NCBI RefSeq assembly: GCF_000321225.1
Contig: NW_004450303.1
Location: 1,075,716 to 1,139,715 of the forward strand
Length of the DNA: 64,000 bases
Source: Odobenus rosmarus divergens
Taxonomy: Eukaryota; Chordata; Mammalia; Carnivora; Odobenidae
Reading direction: 5' to 3'
The position numbers and the translations under genes are program-made. Below are positions 46,095 to 57,926 of the stretch, piece after piece (position 1 is the first letter of the stretch; every line of letters starts with the position of its first letter). The notes below the pieces were generated by a model. That model searched no databases and was not told where the DNA came from. It saw only the letters and a program-made list of their open reading frames with translations.

Positions 46095-46330
46095 AATCCT
46101 TAGTACCTATTCATTCATACATTAATTCATTTAAGAAATAGTAATGGAGGCCACATCATTTGCTCTGTGCCTAAGATTCAGTGGTGAGTAAAGTCAAATA
46201 TGGTGCCTGTCCCCATGAAACTCCATCTGTGGGGATAGTGGATATCCAATGTACATTATAAGGGAGAGAGTAAATGTTTTCAACTGTAGTACTTGTAATT
46301 GACCAATCACTAAGTTAAGAGATTGTATCA
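46095..46330 (-). mobile_element. L2 LINE 3' end, antisense
   Basis: TCATTCATACATTAATTCAT, GTGGTGAGTAAAGTCAAATA and GGTGCCTGTCCCCATGAAAC match the antisense L2 end (attcattcaacaaatattta, cagtgaacaaaacagacaaa). Confidence 0.75.
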
Positions 46331-46478
46331 ATAAGTTTTTCCTTGTTATGCTTGATTTTGGATATATTTCAGACACCCAAGTTAACTAAACCTAAGCGTC
46401 AAAGGAGTTTTGGAATGACCACTCTCTGACTCATCCAACCACATCCCTGAAGTGAGATCATTGTACTGCTTCACACAT

Positions 46479-46670
46479 TTTTTTTTAAGATTTTATTTAT
46501 TTATTTGACACACAGAGAGAGGAGAGAGCAAGCACAAGCGGGGAGAGTGGCAGGCAGGGAGAAGCAGGCTCCCCTCTGAGGAGCCCGATGTGGGGCTTGA
46601 TCCCAGGACCCTGGGATCATGACTTGAGCTGAAGGCAGCTGCTTAACTGACTGAGCCACCCAGACACCCC
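46479..46670 (-). mobile_element. CAN SINE, antisense
   Basis: TTTTTTTTAAGATTTTATTT start and CTGACTGAGCCACCCAGACA end. Perfect target duplication TGCTTCACACAT at 46467-46478 and 46671-46682. Confidence 0.97.
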
Positions 46671-46682
46671 TGCTTCACACAT

Positions 46683-47065
46683 ACAAATCATGTGTTCTAA
46701 TGGATCCAGTGCTACTTTTGGAGGCAGTGCTAAAAATTGTAACTTAATTGACCTCCAGGCAGCAGATTAAAGTACCATTTTATTATAATATAATGTTACT
46801 TTTACCATTTACTTTAAATTAAATTATTTATAAATAACAGAGTTCCTGAGGACAGGTGGAGATTTAATACTAAATGGAGAACTGCTTCTCATTTTTAAGC
46901 TGAAGAAAAGAGTAAACAGTATGAACTGGAAGCATACAAAGTTTAACTTATTTTAATATAATCATGTCTTTGAAGCCTGAAATACTTATTTAGTCAAAGT
47001 AATGCCAAAATATCAAATCAGAACATATGTCATACTCTATAGTTGAGTAGCTAAATTAAAAAGAA
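46683..47065. other. Single-copy AT-rich DNA, no gene seen
   Basis: Nothing recognised. Confidence 0.5.
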
Positions 47066-47250
47066 ATACTATTAGCTAACATTTGGGGGGCTTATCATGA
47101 GCTAGATAGAGTTCTAAGAATTCCACAGTTATATACAAAACCGTAACATCAAAAATCTTATTACATTAATAAGGAACATAAAGACAGTTAAGCACCTTGC
47201 CCTTAGTTACACAGCTGAATAGCCAAACCAAGATTCAAGTCCGAACCACT
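47066..47250 (-). mobile_element. MIR SINE, antisense
   Basis: TATCATGAGCTAGATAGAGT, GACAGTTAAGCACCTTGCCC, TTAGTTACACAGCTGAATAG and CAAGATTCAAGTCCGAACC follow antisense MIR. Confidence 0.8.
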
Positions 47251-48504
47251 CAACTACAAAAAATCTTTTCTGAGATTCTAATTGCTAGACACTTTTACTT
47301 AGACTATTGTACACATAGTACAATCAAGAAACAAATGGCTTATAAAATTATACTAAGTTGGCAAACCCAGTTTAAATATGTTGCACCAGCATACTCTCCT
47401 TGTCTACTTAAGTGATAATTGAATTCCTATTAACCAAGGTTTTTATGTGGCAAAATCAGCTTCACAATCTATGGAGTAAAGTGAGCCCACAAGAGCCTGT
47501 CATTAAAGCCATGTTTTTATTAAATGTACATACAAGTAGTGTTTGTAAGCATCCAGTAATGGATTTACACAAAGACGAGGAAAAAAATTCAGCAGGCTTT
47601 ACAACATTTGCTGAAGAAACTTGGGAGAGAAGAAATTGTAACTTTGGGCAATGTGTCAATGATAAAAATACAGATTGTATATATTATCAGTCATGTAATT
47701 TGTGAAATACGTTAGAAGCTACGGAGTAGAAAAGAGTTGGCATTATCTACCGAAGACAAAATAACATGAACCCAGGAGGGGAGGTTATCATAATTAAGTA
47801 GCCACATCAAAAGACACATATTCCTTGGCTTGCATGTTCTGATGAGAAAGCTGGTACATATGCTTTATAAACTCTGTGGAAGGACTAAGGGAGAATTAAA
47901 ATATCAAAAGTCATCATGCTGTGGCAAACAGAAGGTAAGTAAAATACTAAAAAATTTTAGTAAATATCAAGACTAACAATGTCTTAATTAATTAAATCAC
48001 ACACACATAACACTTTCAGAAAGGCTAGTGATTGAAATTCTTGAATTTCATAAATATATGGCACAGAAATATAACCAAATTTTTAGCAATTGATAATTCT
48101 GTAGTCAGTAATGGACTAAAATTCAGAATTTTAAAATATTAGCCATACATTATTGCTCAGAAATGCAAAAGAAAATATAATGAAAAAAAAAGAGGGGTTG
48201 CTGGCCAATTCAGGCAGCTGAAAACACCCAGCTGATTTGCAAAGGTAGTAGAGATGACCATGAACTACTCCTCCTGCTTCGAGTAGACCATTTAATAGCA
48301 CTTGAGCGTGGTCAGAGGGAAGGAATTTTCACATATTCAGACAGTGGGTCATATTCTAGTGTTTGGAGACAATCCTAAGTACAAAAGCACATCCTTCTTG
48401 TAACCTTGCAGTGTTTTCTGTTGATATTTGCCATCTTCTACATCTTATCAGTGTATTCCTTTTCTTCTGCTCAGTTAAGTCCTAAATGGCTGAGTTCCTA
48501 AACT
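47251..48504. other. Single-copy AT-rich DNA, no gene seen
   Basis: A forward frame at 47412-47705 (97 codons) has no domain and overlaps a reverse frame. Nothing recognised. Confidence 0.5.
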
Positions 48505-50225
48505 ACTAGCTCCTTGCTGTCCATTTACTAAGTTGTTGCCAGAGTGATTATTCTAAAAATCCTTTAATGTTTTTACATTGCCCTCAAATCCTAACTCCAT
48601 AGGTATGATAATATTCTTAATTGAATATAAATAAGTTTCAAAAAACTAAATTTCTTCCTTGTCTTGGATCCACAAATAGCAAATTTCCCATGTGTTCATA
48701 AGATAGATCCGTCTCCATTTGCGCATGAAAGAGAGACCATTTGTTGACATGTAGATAATTTGTTGACATGAAAAGAAAAAGAAAAAATCAGTACACAAAA
48801 TGCCTGAAATGGATGCCATCTCCCTTTCTCTACTCTGTCTCTCATTCTGTGGAACATAATTTACAGAGGCTTCGTAGACTTTTCATTTGGATAGCCAATG
48901 AAACTCAAACTCATTTTAAACTGAACTCAGTATTTTTCCTTTTCTCAAATCCTTTTTCTTCTTGATTCTCTAAATTAGTCATTTTCATTGGAGTTTACTA
49001 AGGTTCTCAAACTAAAAAATACTTTAGGGGCAAACTTGAGACCATTTTTGCCTTAACTCTTTACTTACTTCCTTTTCAGTTATGACACCAACATTATCTC
49101 CTATCTGGATTATTATAATATCCTTATACGTGATCTATTTGTCAATAGTCTTATTATGTTAGGGTCATGCTACTTGCTATTTCATATAAACCCTGAAATC
49201 TTCAAGCCTTAACAAAACAGAGGCTTGTTGTTTGCTCATCAAAAGTCCAGTTTGCTCACATAAAGTCTAGTGAGAATGGCAGCGTCTGTGTCCTTTGTTT
49301 TATCAACTCATTCAGTAACTGAGAATGTGAAATGCATCATCAAAGCTCATTGCCAGTTGTCCTGAACACTGACCTAAGGCAAGCAGGTGGAGGAAGAAGG
49401 AATATGGGAGATGTATAGGAAGTTTGGAAATGTAGTTCTTAACTGGGCAACTACTTTCTAACAAAAACTCTACACTAGAGATGAACATAAAGCCTTGGAA
49501 GCTAACCATCTCTGCCATATATGTCTCTCCAAACTATTCTTTTTTTTTTTTTTTTTTTGGTCCATGACTATTCTAACATGTGTATCTGTGCCAATTCTCT
49601 GTTTAAAGACCTTGTATCACTCCCATTACCCTCACAAAAAAAGTAGAATCCCCTATTCATAAAATTTATTATCTGGCAGGAAAATTTTGGGAGTTGAAAG
49701 TGTTCCTTTAAGTAATTGTTTTGGGAAAAAAGGTGATATTAACATTATGTAAGGATTGTTCTGAACAAACCAAGGCAACATATAGTCATCCTTCTTATAA
49801 GATGCTTTAAAATCCACAGCCTTCTTGCCTTTTTAAGCATCATATCCAAACCATTCTATACTAATTTAATACGTGTACTCGCCATATTACACTATTTTAA
49901 TTACCAAAAGGTGTTGTTCCCTTTCTTATTCTGGAGCTTTGTAGTACTTCTGTTTCCTCTTCCTATAACCAACTTATCATCTTTCAGGTCCTTAGGCATC
50001 ACTTCCTATGGGAAATCTCCATTTTTTTCTACTGAAGACACTCTACCCTTTTGATTCCTTATAACATCAAATGAACTGTGTTATAACCAGCAGTTTATTT
50101 ATATGCACACCCCCACATCAGACTTCTTGGGAGCAGAATATGATTGTCACCATTTTATCCTTGGCTCCTGGAAAAAGATCTAGCATAGAATAAATGTTTG
50201 ATAAATAAATATATGATGAGTAAAT
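48505..50225 (+). mobile_element. L2 LINE pieces, sense, with clear 3' end
   Basis: Weak L2 identity from 48540 (GCCAGAGTGATTATTCTAAA) and clear from about 49850: TCTTTCAGGTCCTTAGGCAT, GACTTCTTGGGAGCAGAATA, GTCACCATTTTATCCTTGGC, then AATAAATGTTTGATAAATAA. A 19-T run at 49541-49559 and unrelated stretches interrupt it. The 49850-50225 part is secure, the rest tentative. Confidence 0.65.
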
Positions 50226-50269
50226 GAGCAATCTATCTTTTCTTTTCATGTCTATTTCCACAGTATCTT

Positions 50270-50415
50270 TTGTTTCTTCATTATCAGGTGGGCAAAATAA
50301 GATCTGTATCTACATAATAGGATGTTTATAGGAATTAATGGATATAGTACAATATACGAAAAATTCTTAGTATATTACTTGGCACAAAGATAGTCTCACT
50401 AAGTTTTAGCAATTA
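50270..50415 (+). mobile_element. MIR SINE 3' part, sense
   Basis: GTGGGCAAAATAAGATCTGT, TAGGATGTTTATAGGAATTA and ATATTACTTGGCACAAAGAT correspond to the MIR second half. Confidence 0.6.
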
Positions 50416-50989
50416 TTATTCCCCAAGCTTAGATCAAATGTATAATGTGATCTCCTTGTGAATTTTTTTCCTGATAGTTTTCAGTCAAAAATATTTTCTC
50501 TCACATTTTTGTGCCCCTATATTGGATAATTCGCTCATCATTTGACTTATACTGTAATTAATTGAAAAGAATTATGTCTTCCCTAATAAGTTATAAGCCC
50601 TTGATAAGGTCTTCTTACTGTGGCTATCTAGTGATTGGTACAACATGGACACCAAGTAAAACATCTATAGAATGTCTTATATTTAAAGAAAATTACAGAC
50701 TGAAGAAACATAATTTTGAGGATTCTCCATTGTAAGAGAGAGATGATAGTGACTTAAAAAACAAACAAAGAACTCTTGATAAATAAGTCATATTTACTTT
50801 GAAAGAAAGAGACTATATTTTTTTGCTTGCTTGCTTAAACAGTAGGAAAGTCTTGTAGCATTCTAAAATAAAACAGTATTTTTAAACTGTGTTGACATAT
50901 TCTGGAGAGACTGTTCCTTCAATTTCTAATGCAACTAGCCATTTGCCTCCAAATGGTTTCCTCTTCCAATAATTCACATGATAGTAGAT
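50416..50989. other. Single-copy AT-rich DNA, no gene seen
   Basis: Nothing recognised. Confidence 0.5.
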
Positions 50990-51115
50990 TTTTAGGAATT
51001 TAAAAAGACTTTAAAAACCACCAATCCAACTCCTCTCATTTTACATATGAGGAATCAAAAATCTGGAGAAGTTAAGCAACTTTGAAATTCTACCAGACAG
51101 TAAAGGATTTGGGGA
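50990..51115 (-). mobile_element. L2/MIR3-like fragment, antisense
   Basis: CCAATCCAACTCCTCTCATT, TTACATATGAGGAATCAAAA and GGAGAAGTTAAGCAACTTTG match the reverse of the L2/MIR3 end. Confidence 0.7.
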
Positions 51116-51887
51116 AATATAATCACTAGTTATTTATCCAAATAGTTAATGTCTTCAAAAGTATCAGTAATGTAGATGAAACTGTCAATTCAATATATTC
51201 TGGATGCAGTAGAGGCTTAATTGACTGTCTGCTTGAATTACATTCAATTATATTGATGTTTCACTAATACGTGTTGCAATGAGCATAACAAAATCTCTCC
51301 CAAACTTGAACTTTTTTCCCATGTTGTTAAAAGACACCAGTTTAATTATCTTTAATTTATAGTTAAATTTTAGAACTACTGCTCATGATGGCACATTGAT
51401 TTTACTTGCATTTAGGAAATCCGGTTACCTTGAATCATTTATACATATTTATAAATCATGAATGGTGCTTTTTTTAAAAAAAATGTTTGAGACTAATTAT
51501 TTACGTGATTGCAAATGTTAGCAATATGAAGAAAAAGTTGTAGAATGGAACGAACAAATGATACCAGAAAATGTTTTACAATTGCCTGTGTAATCCATTG
51601 TGCCCTTCATAATCTAATGCCATTTGAAATTGTGCACTGATACAGATGGTAACATAGTGAATTTTGTCATTAGTTACTAGAGAATATCATTTTACCTTGC
51701 TTCCTTTTATTGCAGAGCATTATATCTGAACACACACAGAAATACAAAAGTAAATGCATTTAACTTATTTACCTTTTTGTTTTGCCAGTCTATCATAGTA
51801 TTTTAAGTGATTGTTCTTAAATGTTTTCTTTGGGTAGGGGGGAATGTCATCAACAGTAATCAGAATTATTACTGAGTGGTATACTTT
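51116..51887. other. Single-copy AT-rich DNA, no gene seen
   Basis: Nothing recognised. Confidence 0.5.
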
Positions 51888-51900
51888 AAAAGTACATTCC

Positions 51901-52138
51901 TGGGATGCCTGGGTGGCTCAGTCGGTTAAGGGGCTGATTCTTGGTTTTGGCTCAGGTCATGATCTCAGGGTTCTGGAATCTAGCCCCGAGTAGGGCTCTG
52001 TACTCAGCAGGGAGTCTGCATGCAGATTCTCCCTCTCCCTCTCCCTCTGCCCCTCCCCCTGCCCGTGCGTGCTCTCTCTAAAATAAAATAAAATAAAATA
52101 AAATAAGTAAATAAATAAATAAATAAATCTTAAAAAAA
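51901..52138 (+). mobile_element. CAN SINE, sense, first of a tandem pair
   Basis: Head GGGATGCCTGGGTGGCTCAG, a CCCTCT-rich middle, then a tail of AAAAT and AAAT units (52078-52130). Flanked by AAAAGTACAT at 51888 and AAAAGTACAA at 52139. Confidence 0.95.
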
Positions 52139-52153
52139 AAAAGTACAATTGCA

Positions 52154-52363
52154 GGGCATCTGGTGGCTCAGTCATTAAGTGTGGGTCTTCGGCTCAGGTC
52201 ATGATCCCAAGGTCCTGGGATTGAGCCCCACATTGGGCTCCCTGCTCAGCGGGAAGCCTGCTTTTCCCTCTCCCTCTGCCTCTCCCCCTGTTTATATTCC
52301 CTCTCTCACTGTCTCTCTCTCTCTCTGTCAAATAAATAAATAAAATCTTTAAAAAGAATAAAT
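52154..52363 (+). mobile_element. CAN SINE, sense, second of a tandem pair
   Basis: Head GGGCATCTGGTGGCTCAG (one G missing), body CAGGTCATGATCCCAAGGTC, tail CAAATAAATAAATAAAATC. AGTACA lies on both sides (52142 and 52364). Confidence 0.95.
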
Positions 52364-52373
52364 AGTACATTCC

Positions 52374-54624
52374 CAATTGGTAATTTGGTGATTATAATAC
52401 TGAATTCAAAGTGTTGCATTAAATAAGGTATTCCATATAAAGGACTTAACACAATGCTGGACATACAGTATACATTCATGAAATGGTGATTACTTTTTTG
52501 TTTACCAAAGGAAAGCAAGTTTTGTTGATATTAGTCAATGACATACTTTATGAAAAAGAAGTTGAAAAGTGCCTGTTTTCATTTCCCCCAAAAGAAGATT
52601 TTATATGTATATACTCTGTTAATTACTGAGAATAAATGAAAGAAGAAATTTTTTGAAATTGGATCAACAAAATTATCTCCTAATGGTTTCCTTTATATTA
52701 AAAAATCTTCTTGAGAGTATTGTAAAAGTCTCCACTGAAATTCTTGTTATTAAATAAGCACAATATAAACTGTGTTTGTTGTGTATTCAGCTAGTTTAAA
52801 ATGTTTTTGTAGTGTTGCCCTCATTGCTGCAGGAGTTGAAGATAAAATATATGCTGTGGAATTTGCAGACTAGCTGAAACAATAAAATAATGCATATGAA
52901 ATGGCATTTACTCCAAAGGAAACAATTACATTAATTGATCTAATTGAATTGTCAATTATCAAAAGGCAACCGTGATAAGCCACTATCTCAGGCTGGTTTT
53001 TTGACTGTAGCCCCCACTTTCTTGCAAATGCAGAAGGGTGTGACCAATTCTCACTTGGTGCCAAATGAACCTAGGCTAGAATAAAAAGACAGCACCAAGA
53101 AAGGGGTGGGAAGAAACTTACAGCAGTCATGGGATCAGACTTGCTCTTTCGTGCCTTTCCACTCTCTAGAATTTAAGAAGCAGAGCAATATCCTGTGGGA
53201 GAATACCTTATTGAGTTTGCGCCATGAGGTAAAGAGTGAGGCATTCATGAGAAGGAACATCTCTTGTGGAAATATCTTGTTTACTTAATTAAAGCTTTCA
53301 TGGTTTTTATACTTAAAATTCCTCAAAACATCATTGGCAACAAACTGGTGGTTAAAAATTTGCCACAGTCTTGTAATTGTATGGACATCGCTGAGTCTTC
53401 AGAGATGATGAGCAGTGTAATTGAGGTTGCACTCTGAGATCAAGACAAATAATTTCTAATAGAAAAAGCCAGAAATTAGCGCAGTATTAAGTGTCTTGAA
53501 TTATATTTGTTATTGGGTAAGTGAGTAAGTAAATAAATAAATAAAGGAATGGAAAGTGGGAATATTTTAATACTTTATCCCTTTATACTTTTGAAATAAC
53601 ATAATAATCATATTAGTATTGAAATAATAATTTCATATATTTCTAAATATCCAAATATAGATAGATGGATAGATAGAGATACTTAGATATAGGGATGATT
53701 ACATAAAGGTGATAGATAGATAAATATTATTTAGGGAAGAAAGACTTAAAAATAGCCTCATGTGGGAGATTATCCCTGAAATACGTTATCTAGATAATTT
53801 ACTTGGAAATCGATGTGGTCTATTATTACCATCTAGTGGCAATGTCTTTGAACTGCAAATTCTCAGTACCAATATGGAATCTAAAGGAGCTTGGCCAATT
53901 CAACCCATTTTCTTGATGCATATGTCAGAAATATTAATTATTATATGACATCACCAACCATACACATATTACCTTGTAAAAACTTTTTCATAAAATGAAA
54001 CTGATTTGAATAAGGCCAGTTACAAAATATTTAAATTAGTTTCGATAGATAGTAAAATCAAAATTGGGCTGAGAGGAAAATAATATGTTTAAGTTGAATT
54101 AAATAACCAAGAATAGGGCATATGAATAGAAAAAAATTTCTCTGCAGAGTTTGGCAATATAGTCTGCCAGTTTTAAATGTATAAGTTTAACTAGATGAGA
54201 AATACGCAAAAAAAAAGTCAATGTTGAGGTTGAAGTTTAGACGTTCGGGTTAAATAGCATAAATTGGTGGTAAAGAATAAGGATAATACATTTAAAAATG
54301 ATATAACAAAAATACAAAAATATGAATATGTAGTTAGGTATGTTGTTATGGGAGAAGATAAATTGGGAATTGTTTGCAATGATTTATGAGGATATGAGCA
54401 CTTATTTGTGAGTGGTCATTGGGGAAATGCAAAGAAAGCAAAGAATCTGCAAGATTTGTCAATAAAGATACAGTACTTGATAAATTAGGTGAAGGAGATA
54501 AAAGAGATGACGGTATCTCTAAGGTTTTAAGTATGGAGAACTAAGGAATGATGGTAGTGTTTTAAGTATTAGGGAAATTAAGAATAATTATTATAGACCC
54601 TTGTTATAGAATATCAATCTCATA
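52374..54624. other. Single-copy AT-rich DNA, no gene; homeodomain-motif block
   Basis: No coding frame is credible (53106-53288 and 53760-53948, forward, are short and domain-free). The 52880-53000 block is discussed in findings. Confidence 0.5.
53655..53728 (+). repeat. Imperfect GATA repeat
   Basis: ATAGATAGATGGATAGATAG with a second GATAGATAGATA run near 53710. Confidence 0.85.
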
Positions 54625-54815
54625 AAAGCTGGACAGAATTCTAAGGAATTTTCCTACACTTTGTCATTTAATCCTCCTAATCCCCGTTTTTAAACCAGGC
54701 AGGGGTGATGGGAAGGAATCGGAGTGAACTATATTACATCATTTTTCCAAGACCTCACAGCTTAATATAGGCATCACTGGCATTTGATTCCTAAACCCAT
54801 GTGATTCTAAGAGTT
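54625..54815 (-). mobile_element. MIR SINE, antisense
   Basis: CTAAGGAATTTTCCTACACT, TCATTTAATCCTCCTAATCC and CCCATGTGATTCTAA follow antisense MIR. Confidence 0.65.
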
Positions 54816-55328
54816 GGTGATTTTTCTCTTCTCTGTGAAACATCTTTAGTTGTTTAGCACCTTAAGATTTTTTTAACTAAGTTAATGTGAAGATTCTACA
54901 GTATATCTAAACCTCTATTAAAAATTATATAACTTGATATAATTAAAGCTTAGAATTTGTGAAGTTTACTAGGTTTTTTTCTATATAAAGTAGGAGGCGT
55001 TTGTCCTGAAATATAAACCTAAAAAGAATGAAATAAAGGAATATAGAAAAAGTATGTTTATGTGTCATAATTTTTTTAGTTACACCATTGTAATAACTGA
55101 AAGATGGTTTGCTAAATTGGGCAGTGCAAGGTAAAGATGTGATTCTCTGGTCTACCATTAAACAGTCAGAAGTACCACATAGATCCAACCTGTCTGATAC
55201 TCAGTGAAGGGACAGACAGTAGGCTGCATGCAGAAATTACCTGGCATCTCCCTCGGTCGACATGTATGCCTATTTCTGGTTGTTCATGTTTATTAGTTGG
55301 TAACAATGTCTTTATTATTAGTAGCAGT
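54816..55328. other. Single-copy AT-rich DNA, no gene seen
   Basis: The reverse frame at 54943-55188 has no domain. Confidence 0.5.
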
Positions 55329-55369
55329 ATAATAATAATAATAATAATAATTATTATTATTATTTATTT
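55329..55369. repeat. ATA/TTA palindromic microsatellite
   Basis: AAT units switch to ATT units at 55350/55351, giving a perfect 28-bp palindrome at 55337-55364. Confidence 0.95.
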
Positions 55370-55589
55370 TGGAGTTAAGTAAACTCCAAAAATATTTTCA
55401 TAGTCTCAGCTAACCTATAATTATTAATAGTTACATTAATTAATAATTATTAATGATATTATTGTCCTTTCATTTTCAGAAGTGTCCCGGTTGGGATGAT
55501 GAATTATGTTGTTACCCTAGACAAGGCATACTTAAACAAAGACATGGTGGTCTGGTAAAACTTATAGACCCTTTTTAGAATGATGTTTT
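55370..55589. other. AT-rich DNA, no gene seen
   Basis: Contains further small TAATTA palindromes near 55420-55460. Confidence 0.5.
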
Positions 55590-55603
55590 AAAATGCATAA
55601 AAT

Positions 55604-55816
55604 AGGGGTGCCTGGGTGGCTCAGTCAGTTAAGTGTCTGCCTTTGGCTCAGGTCATGATCCCGGGGTCCTGGAATCGAACCCCACTTGGGGCTCTCTGCT
55701 CAGAGGGAAGTCTGCTTCTCCCTCTCACTCTGCCCACCCACCCCCCCGCTCCTTCTCTCTCTCTCTCTCTGTGGCTCTTTCTCTCAAATAAATAAATATT
55801 TAAAAGAAATAAAAAT
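55604..55816 (+). mobile_element. CAN SINE, sense
   Basis: Head GGGGTGCCTGGGTGGCTCAG. A C8 run and TC repeat in the middle. Target duplication AAAATGCATAAAAT at 55590-55603 and AAAATACATAAAAT at 55817-55830. Confidence 0.96.
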
Positions 55817-55830
55817 AAAATACATAAAAT

Positions 55831-56199
55831 TACAAAGGGAAGCAAACATATTAAAATAGAGTTATCAAAGTATTTTAAAAATCAGATTTGTGTTGTAGTG
55901 ATCATTGTGCTCCTTTACTAATTCATTAGTTACTGAGATCTAGTGATGGGTTTAACAACCACTATAATTTAGAGAAGGGATAACCAAAGACTATTTCAAC
56001 ACAGCTGTAAGGTGAGAAATATATTTGTAATTTCTGTGGATGAAGAAGTCAGAAGTCCTAATTCTGTAACTTATGGCTTATATTCATTCTTGAAGGAAAT
56101 GCTAACTTTCAGTTCCTTAAAAATTAAGATATATTTTTTCCCTAATCCCAAAATTGAATAGTTAATTACTTCTAGAAATACTACATTTCTGGTTTATAT
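55831..56199. other. Single-copy AT-rich DNA, no gene seen
   Basis: Nothing recognised. Confidence 0.5.
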
Positions 56200-56325
56200 G
56201 CCTTCTCCAATACTAGAATTGAGCCCCTTAAGCTCACAAATTATATTCACTTTTGTATCTTTAGTAACAAATACAAAGCATAACCTATTATACACATTCA
56301 ATAAATAAATGAATGCATAAACAAT
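56200..56325 (+). mobile_element. L2 LINE 3' end, sense
   Basis: TGAGCCCCTTAAGCTCACAA, CACTTTTGTATCTTTAGTAA and CATTCAATAAATAAATGAAT match the L2 end. Confidence 0.7.
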
Positions 56326-56439
56326 AAAGTCAGTGAAAAAAATCGAGGATGGGCAAAATGAAATAGGAAAAAATACATGATAACAGACACAGTTTATAGA
56401 AGAGTTTCCAGACGAAGACTTTAGCTAGTGGTGGGAGAT

Positions 56440-57150
56440 ATGATATGGAAATGAAGATGAATTGTTCAGAGACTGAGACTTGTGCTCCCGCCCACGTTTT
56501 CAGTGTGGTTATGACCCCCTTGGGCAATGAAAAAGATTGCTGGGCCTGCCCTCGCTCCAGACTGACATCTCGCTAATCCCCGTATTGTGAGATTGAGGAT
56601 ATTGAAGTTAGGTCAAAGGACCGTTCTGACAAGGGGAAGATGCTCATCTTTTGTTTCTTACGTCTCCCTACTTCCAGTCCCATTCACAAATTCAAAAGTA
56701 CACTCTGGAAGGTTTAGGCAGTGCTGCCGGAGGATTTACTCTACCTCTGTGATGTTTGTCCTTTATCTGGAAGTCTATTGCCCAGATGTCTTCACATCTT
56801 CTCCTTCGGAGCTCTCCGCAGCTCTCCATCTTGCTGCTTTTGCACCCCTTCCAGCTCTCCCATCAATGGATTGAAATGGTCAGATAGGGGAAACATACAT
56901 TTCTCTTTCCCATTTACACATAGGAGGCTATAGCTGGTGTTTCTGGAAGTGGGGGAAAGCATCTGGAAGTTTATTAAGTAAAGAGAAAAAATCGAACTGA
57001 ATGTCTCACGAAAGAACATTGAAGCTTCTTTTACTGTTCCCACTGGGTCTCAGCAGAAGTACATTCTAATTCTGCCTGGACAAGCCCCTTTAAATAGTCT
57101 AGCCTCCTGCAAGGACAGTTTTATCTCCTCGGCTTGTCAGCAGTGATGAT
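56440..57150. other. GC-richer, CpG-containing unclassified DNA
   Basis: It has more CpG and GC than its neighbours (CTCCCGCCCACG, CTCGCTAATCCCCG, GCTGCCGGAGG, CTTCGGAGCTCTCCGC). A 95-codon forward frame at 56587-56874 overlaps 70- and 83-codon frames in other registers and shows no domain. It may be an old LTR, a lncRNA exon or a regulatory block. I cannot decide. Confidence 0.3.
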
Positions 57151-57357
57151 CTGAACAAAACAAAAACAAAAATTAAAAAAACAAAAAACGAAACAAAACA
57201 CCTGTCCAAATGATGTGAGTGCAGGGAGAGAGTAAGAGACCACAGAACATAATGAAAGGAGGGCGCAGGAAGGAAAAGACAGTAAAGATGTTCAAGGTGT
57301 TTAATGATAAAACATATTCCCTTATAATGAATGTTCTCAGCAGTCCTGGATGAATGG

Positions 57358-57440
57358 AGATATATTTACATATAAATGTAATTATATATAATATATATAA
57401 TTATATGTAATTACATTAATTATATATATATTAATATATC
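57358..57440. repeat. AT-rich near-palindromic tract
   Basis: Runs of TATATA with mirror-like TTACATATAAATGTAA and GTAATTACATTAAT segments. Confidence 0.8.
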
Positions 57441-57649
57441 ATTTCCTTTTAGGAATTTGTACTGACATTGTCAATAGGAGTAAGATTAGCTATTTCAGAG
57501 ATGATAGGTGATAGATGTGATATTATAAATTGTGACAGAGGGGACTACTTTGGATAAGACTGCGGGTAGGTAGGCATTTTTTAGTAAGTGACATTTGAAG
57601 TGAGACCTGAGTGATGAGAAAAGAGACAGTCGTTAAGAACACTTGGGAA

Positions 57650-57851
57650 GGGCGCCTGGGTGGCTCAGTTGGTTAAGCGACTGCCTTCAGCTCAGGTCAT
57701 GATCCTGGGGTCCCGGGATCGAGTCCCACATCAGGCTCCCTGCTCAGCGGGGAGTCTGCTTCTCCCTCTGACCCTCTCCCCTCTCATGTACTCTCTCTAT
57801 CTCTCTTTCTCTCTCAAATAAATAAAAGAAAATATTTAAAAAAAAAAAAAA
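57650..57851 (+). mobile_element. CAN SINE, young type
   Basis: Head GGGCGCCTGGGTGGCTCAG and GGTTAAGCGACTGCCTTCAG. A perfect 15-bp target duplication, AAGAACACTTGGGAA, lies at 57635-57649 and 57852-57866. Long A-tail at 57838-57853. Confidence 0.98.
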
Positions 57852-57926
57852 AAGAACACTTGGGAAAGGAGTATGCCAGGCAGAGGGAAGAGCTCAGAAT
57901 CTTGTAGGGTCATGTAAGATCTAATT

